This document shows, one piece after another, positions 4,868 through 5,495 of a DNA stretch of 5,495 nt; position 1 is the first letter of the stretch; the number at the start of each line of letters is the position of its first letter. The DNA comes from Desulfobacterales bacterium (GTDB lineage: Bacteria; Desulfobacterota; Desulfobacteria; Desulfobacterales; JAFDCJ01). The notes under the pieces were generated by a model. It ran no database searches, had not been told where the DNA came from, and worked only from the letters and a program-made list of their open reading frames with translations. The translations under genes and the position numbers were made by a program. The stretch covers positions 1 through 5,495 of the forward strand of contig JAOZPY010000208.1 in the NCBI GenBank assembly GCA_029932495.1, given 5' to 3'.

Positions 4868-5495
4868 ATGAAAAGGGGCCTGGTGGGTGGGGCCCTTGTT
4901 TTAGTGGCGATCGTTATGCTGGCCGGCTGTGCCGTGCTGGGCCCGAAACCGACCCCCGAAGAACATGAAGCGGCCGTCCGAGCCCGGGTTGTGCTAACCC
5001 GACTGGAAAACCAGAACGAGGGGATAAAAAGTTTCAAAGGGATTGGCAGAATTAAAATATGGCAGCAGGGCCGGCTGCAAATCAATCAGCGTCTGGCGTG
5101 GATCGGATCTCTGCCGGACCGCCTGAGCATCGTGGTGCTGGTTTCCGGGTTTGCCGCCGTCAAAATGGCAACGGATGGCAAGTGGCTTTATTACTATGAA
5201 GCCCGGGGCAACCCGCCGGTATATAGAAAATTTCGCGCCCGTGATGCCAGCCTGAAACGCATCATCAGCGTTGAGATCGAAGTCAGTGATATCCTGACGT
5301 TAATGGCCGGCCGGGTCCCCCTGCGTGATTACCAGCAGGCGTTGCTGATCGACGACAGCCCTGGCAAACACGGGGTGCCGGTGCTGATCTTAAAAAAAAG
5401 ATGGCAGGGAATCATTGAAAAGATCTTTTTGGATGAAAATCAATCCCAGGTGCAACATATTGAATTTTTAAATGCTTCCGGAAAATTGAATTATC
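4868..5495 (+). CDS. LolB/DUF4292-like outer-membrane lipoprotein (C-terminus beyond window)
   Basis: From ATG 4868 the frame runs open to the window end (209 residues). The start gives a classic lipoprotein signal: MKRG, a hydrophobic stretch (LVGGALVLVAIVML) and lipobox LAGC with Cys21. An in-frame ATG at 4850 would add six residues and cannot be excluded, as neither has a clear ribosome site. The mature part shows a LolB/LppX-type half-barrel pattern: SFKGIGRIKIW (55-65), RLSIVVLV (85-92), a loop with KWLYYYE (105-111) and the segment DILTLMAGRVPLRDY (141-155), which I recognise from DUF4292/LolB-like proteins. LolB receives lipoproteins from LolA and inserts them in the outer membrane. 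It follows the TPR lipoprotein by 73 bases and is probably co-transcribed. In many Gram-negatives lolB precedes ispE and prs, which would lie beyond the window. True LolB function is likely but unproven. Confidence 0.82.
   Translation, partial: MKRGLVGGALVLVAIVMLAGCAVLGPKPTPEEHEAAVRARVVLTRLENQNEGIKSFKGIGRIKIWQQGRLQINQRLAWIGSLPDRLSIVVLVSGFAAVKMATDGKWLYYYEARGNPPVYRKFRARDASLKRIISVEIEVSDILTLMAGRVPLRDYQQALLIDDSPGKHGVPVLILKKRWQGIIEKIFLDENQSQVQHIEFLNASGKLNY

Overview
The window looks like ordinary chromosome from a Gram-negative bacterium of moderate GC, most likely a Desulfobacterota (delta-proteobacterial) lineage. The basis is the RpoH-type sigma factor, two lipoproteins with signals suited to the outer membrane, and a PilZ protein. 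The order sigma-32, TPR lipoprotein, LolB-like lipoprotein is one I associate with that group from memory and have not verified. No mobile element, CRISPR array, toxin-antitoxin pair or phage gene was seen.

Layout. Positions 1-451 (minus) hold the 5' part of an SPFH/Band-7 scaffold protein related to COG4260/YdjI. Positions 452-880 are non-coding. They carry a plus-strand intrinsic terminator (589-614), a near-consensus sigma-70 promoter (617-645) and a foldable stretch (about 651-825) that may be a small RNA or a long regulated leader. Next is a small PilZ-domain gene (881-1201, plus). Two small predicted membrane proteins then converge: 55 aa on plus (1277-1444) and 62 aa on minus (1453-1641). 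A complete tRNA-Arg(TCT) with encoded CCA lies on minus (1774-1850). The tRNA is divergent from an rpoH-family sigma factor gene (2014-2991), whose leader contains a long GC-rich hairpin. A 570-aa TPR lipoprotein (3082-4794) and a LolB/DUF4292-like lipoprotein (from 4868, cut by the window end) follow in the same direction.

How the parts fit. The sigma factor, TPR lipoprotein and LolB-like gene are co-directional with gaps of 90 and 73 bases and no convincing terminator between them. They may be co-transcribed, linking heat-shock/envelope-stress transcription to outer-membrane lipoprotein functions; this is inference. The SPFH protein and the PilZ protein are divergently arranged around the 452-880 control region, suggesting membrane-stress and c-di-GMP themes, but nothing in the sequence ties the two functionally. 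The least explained part of the window is 589-830: terminator, strong promoter, then a rod-like foldable RNA that ends in a weak terminator-like hairpin. The second is the rpoH leader, which has a large hairpin, a possible four-codon upstream ORF and no Shine-Dalgarno sequence at the rpoH start.
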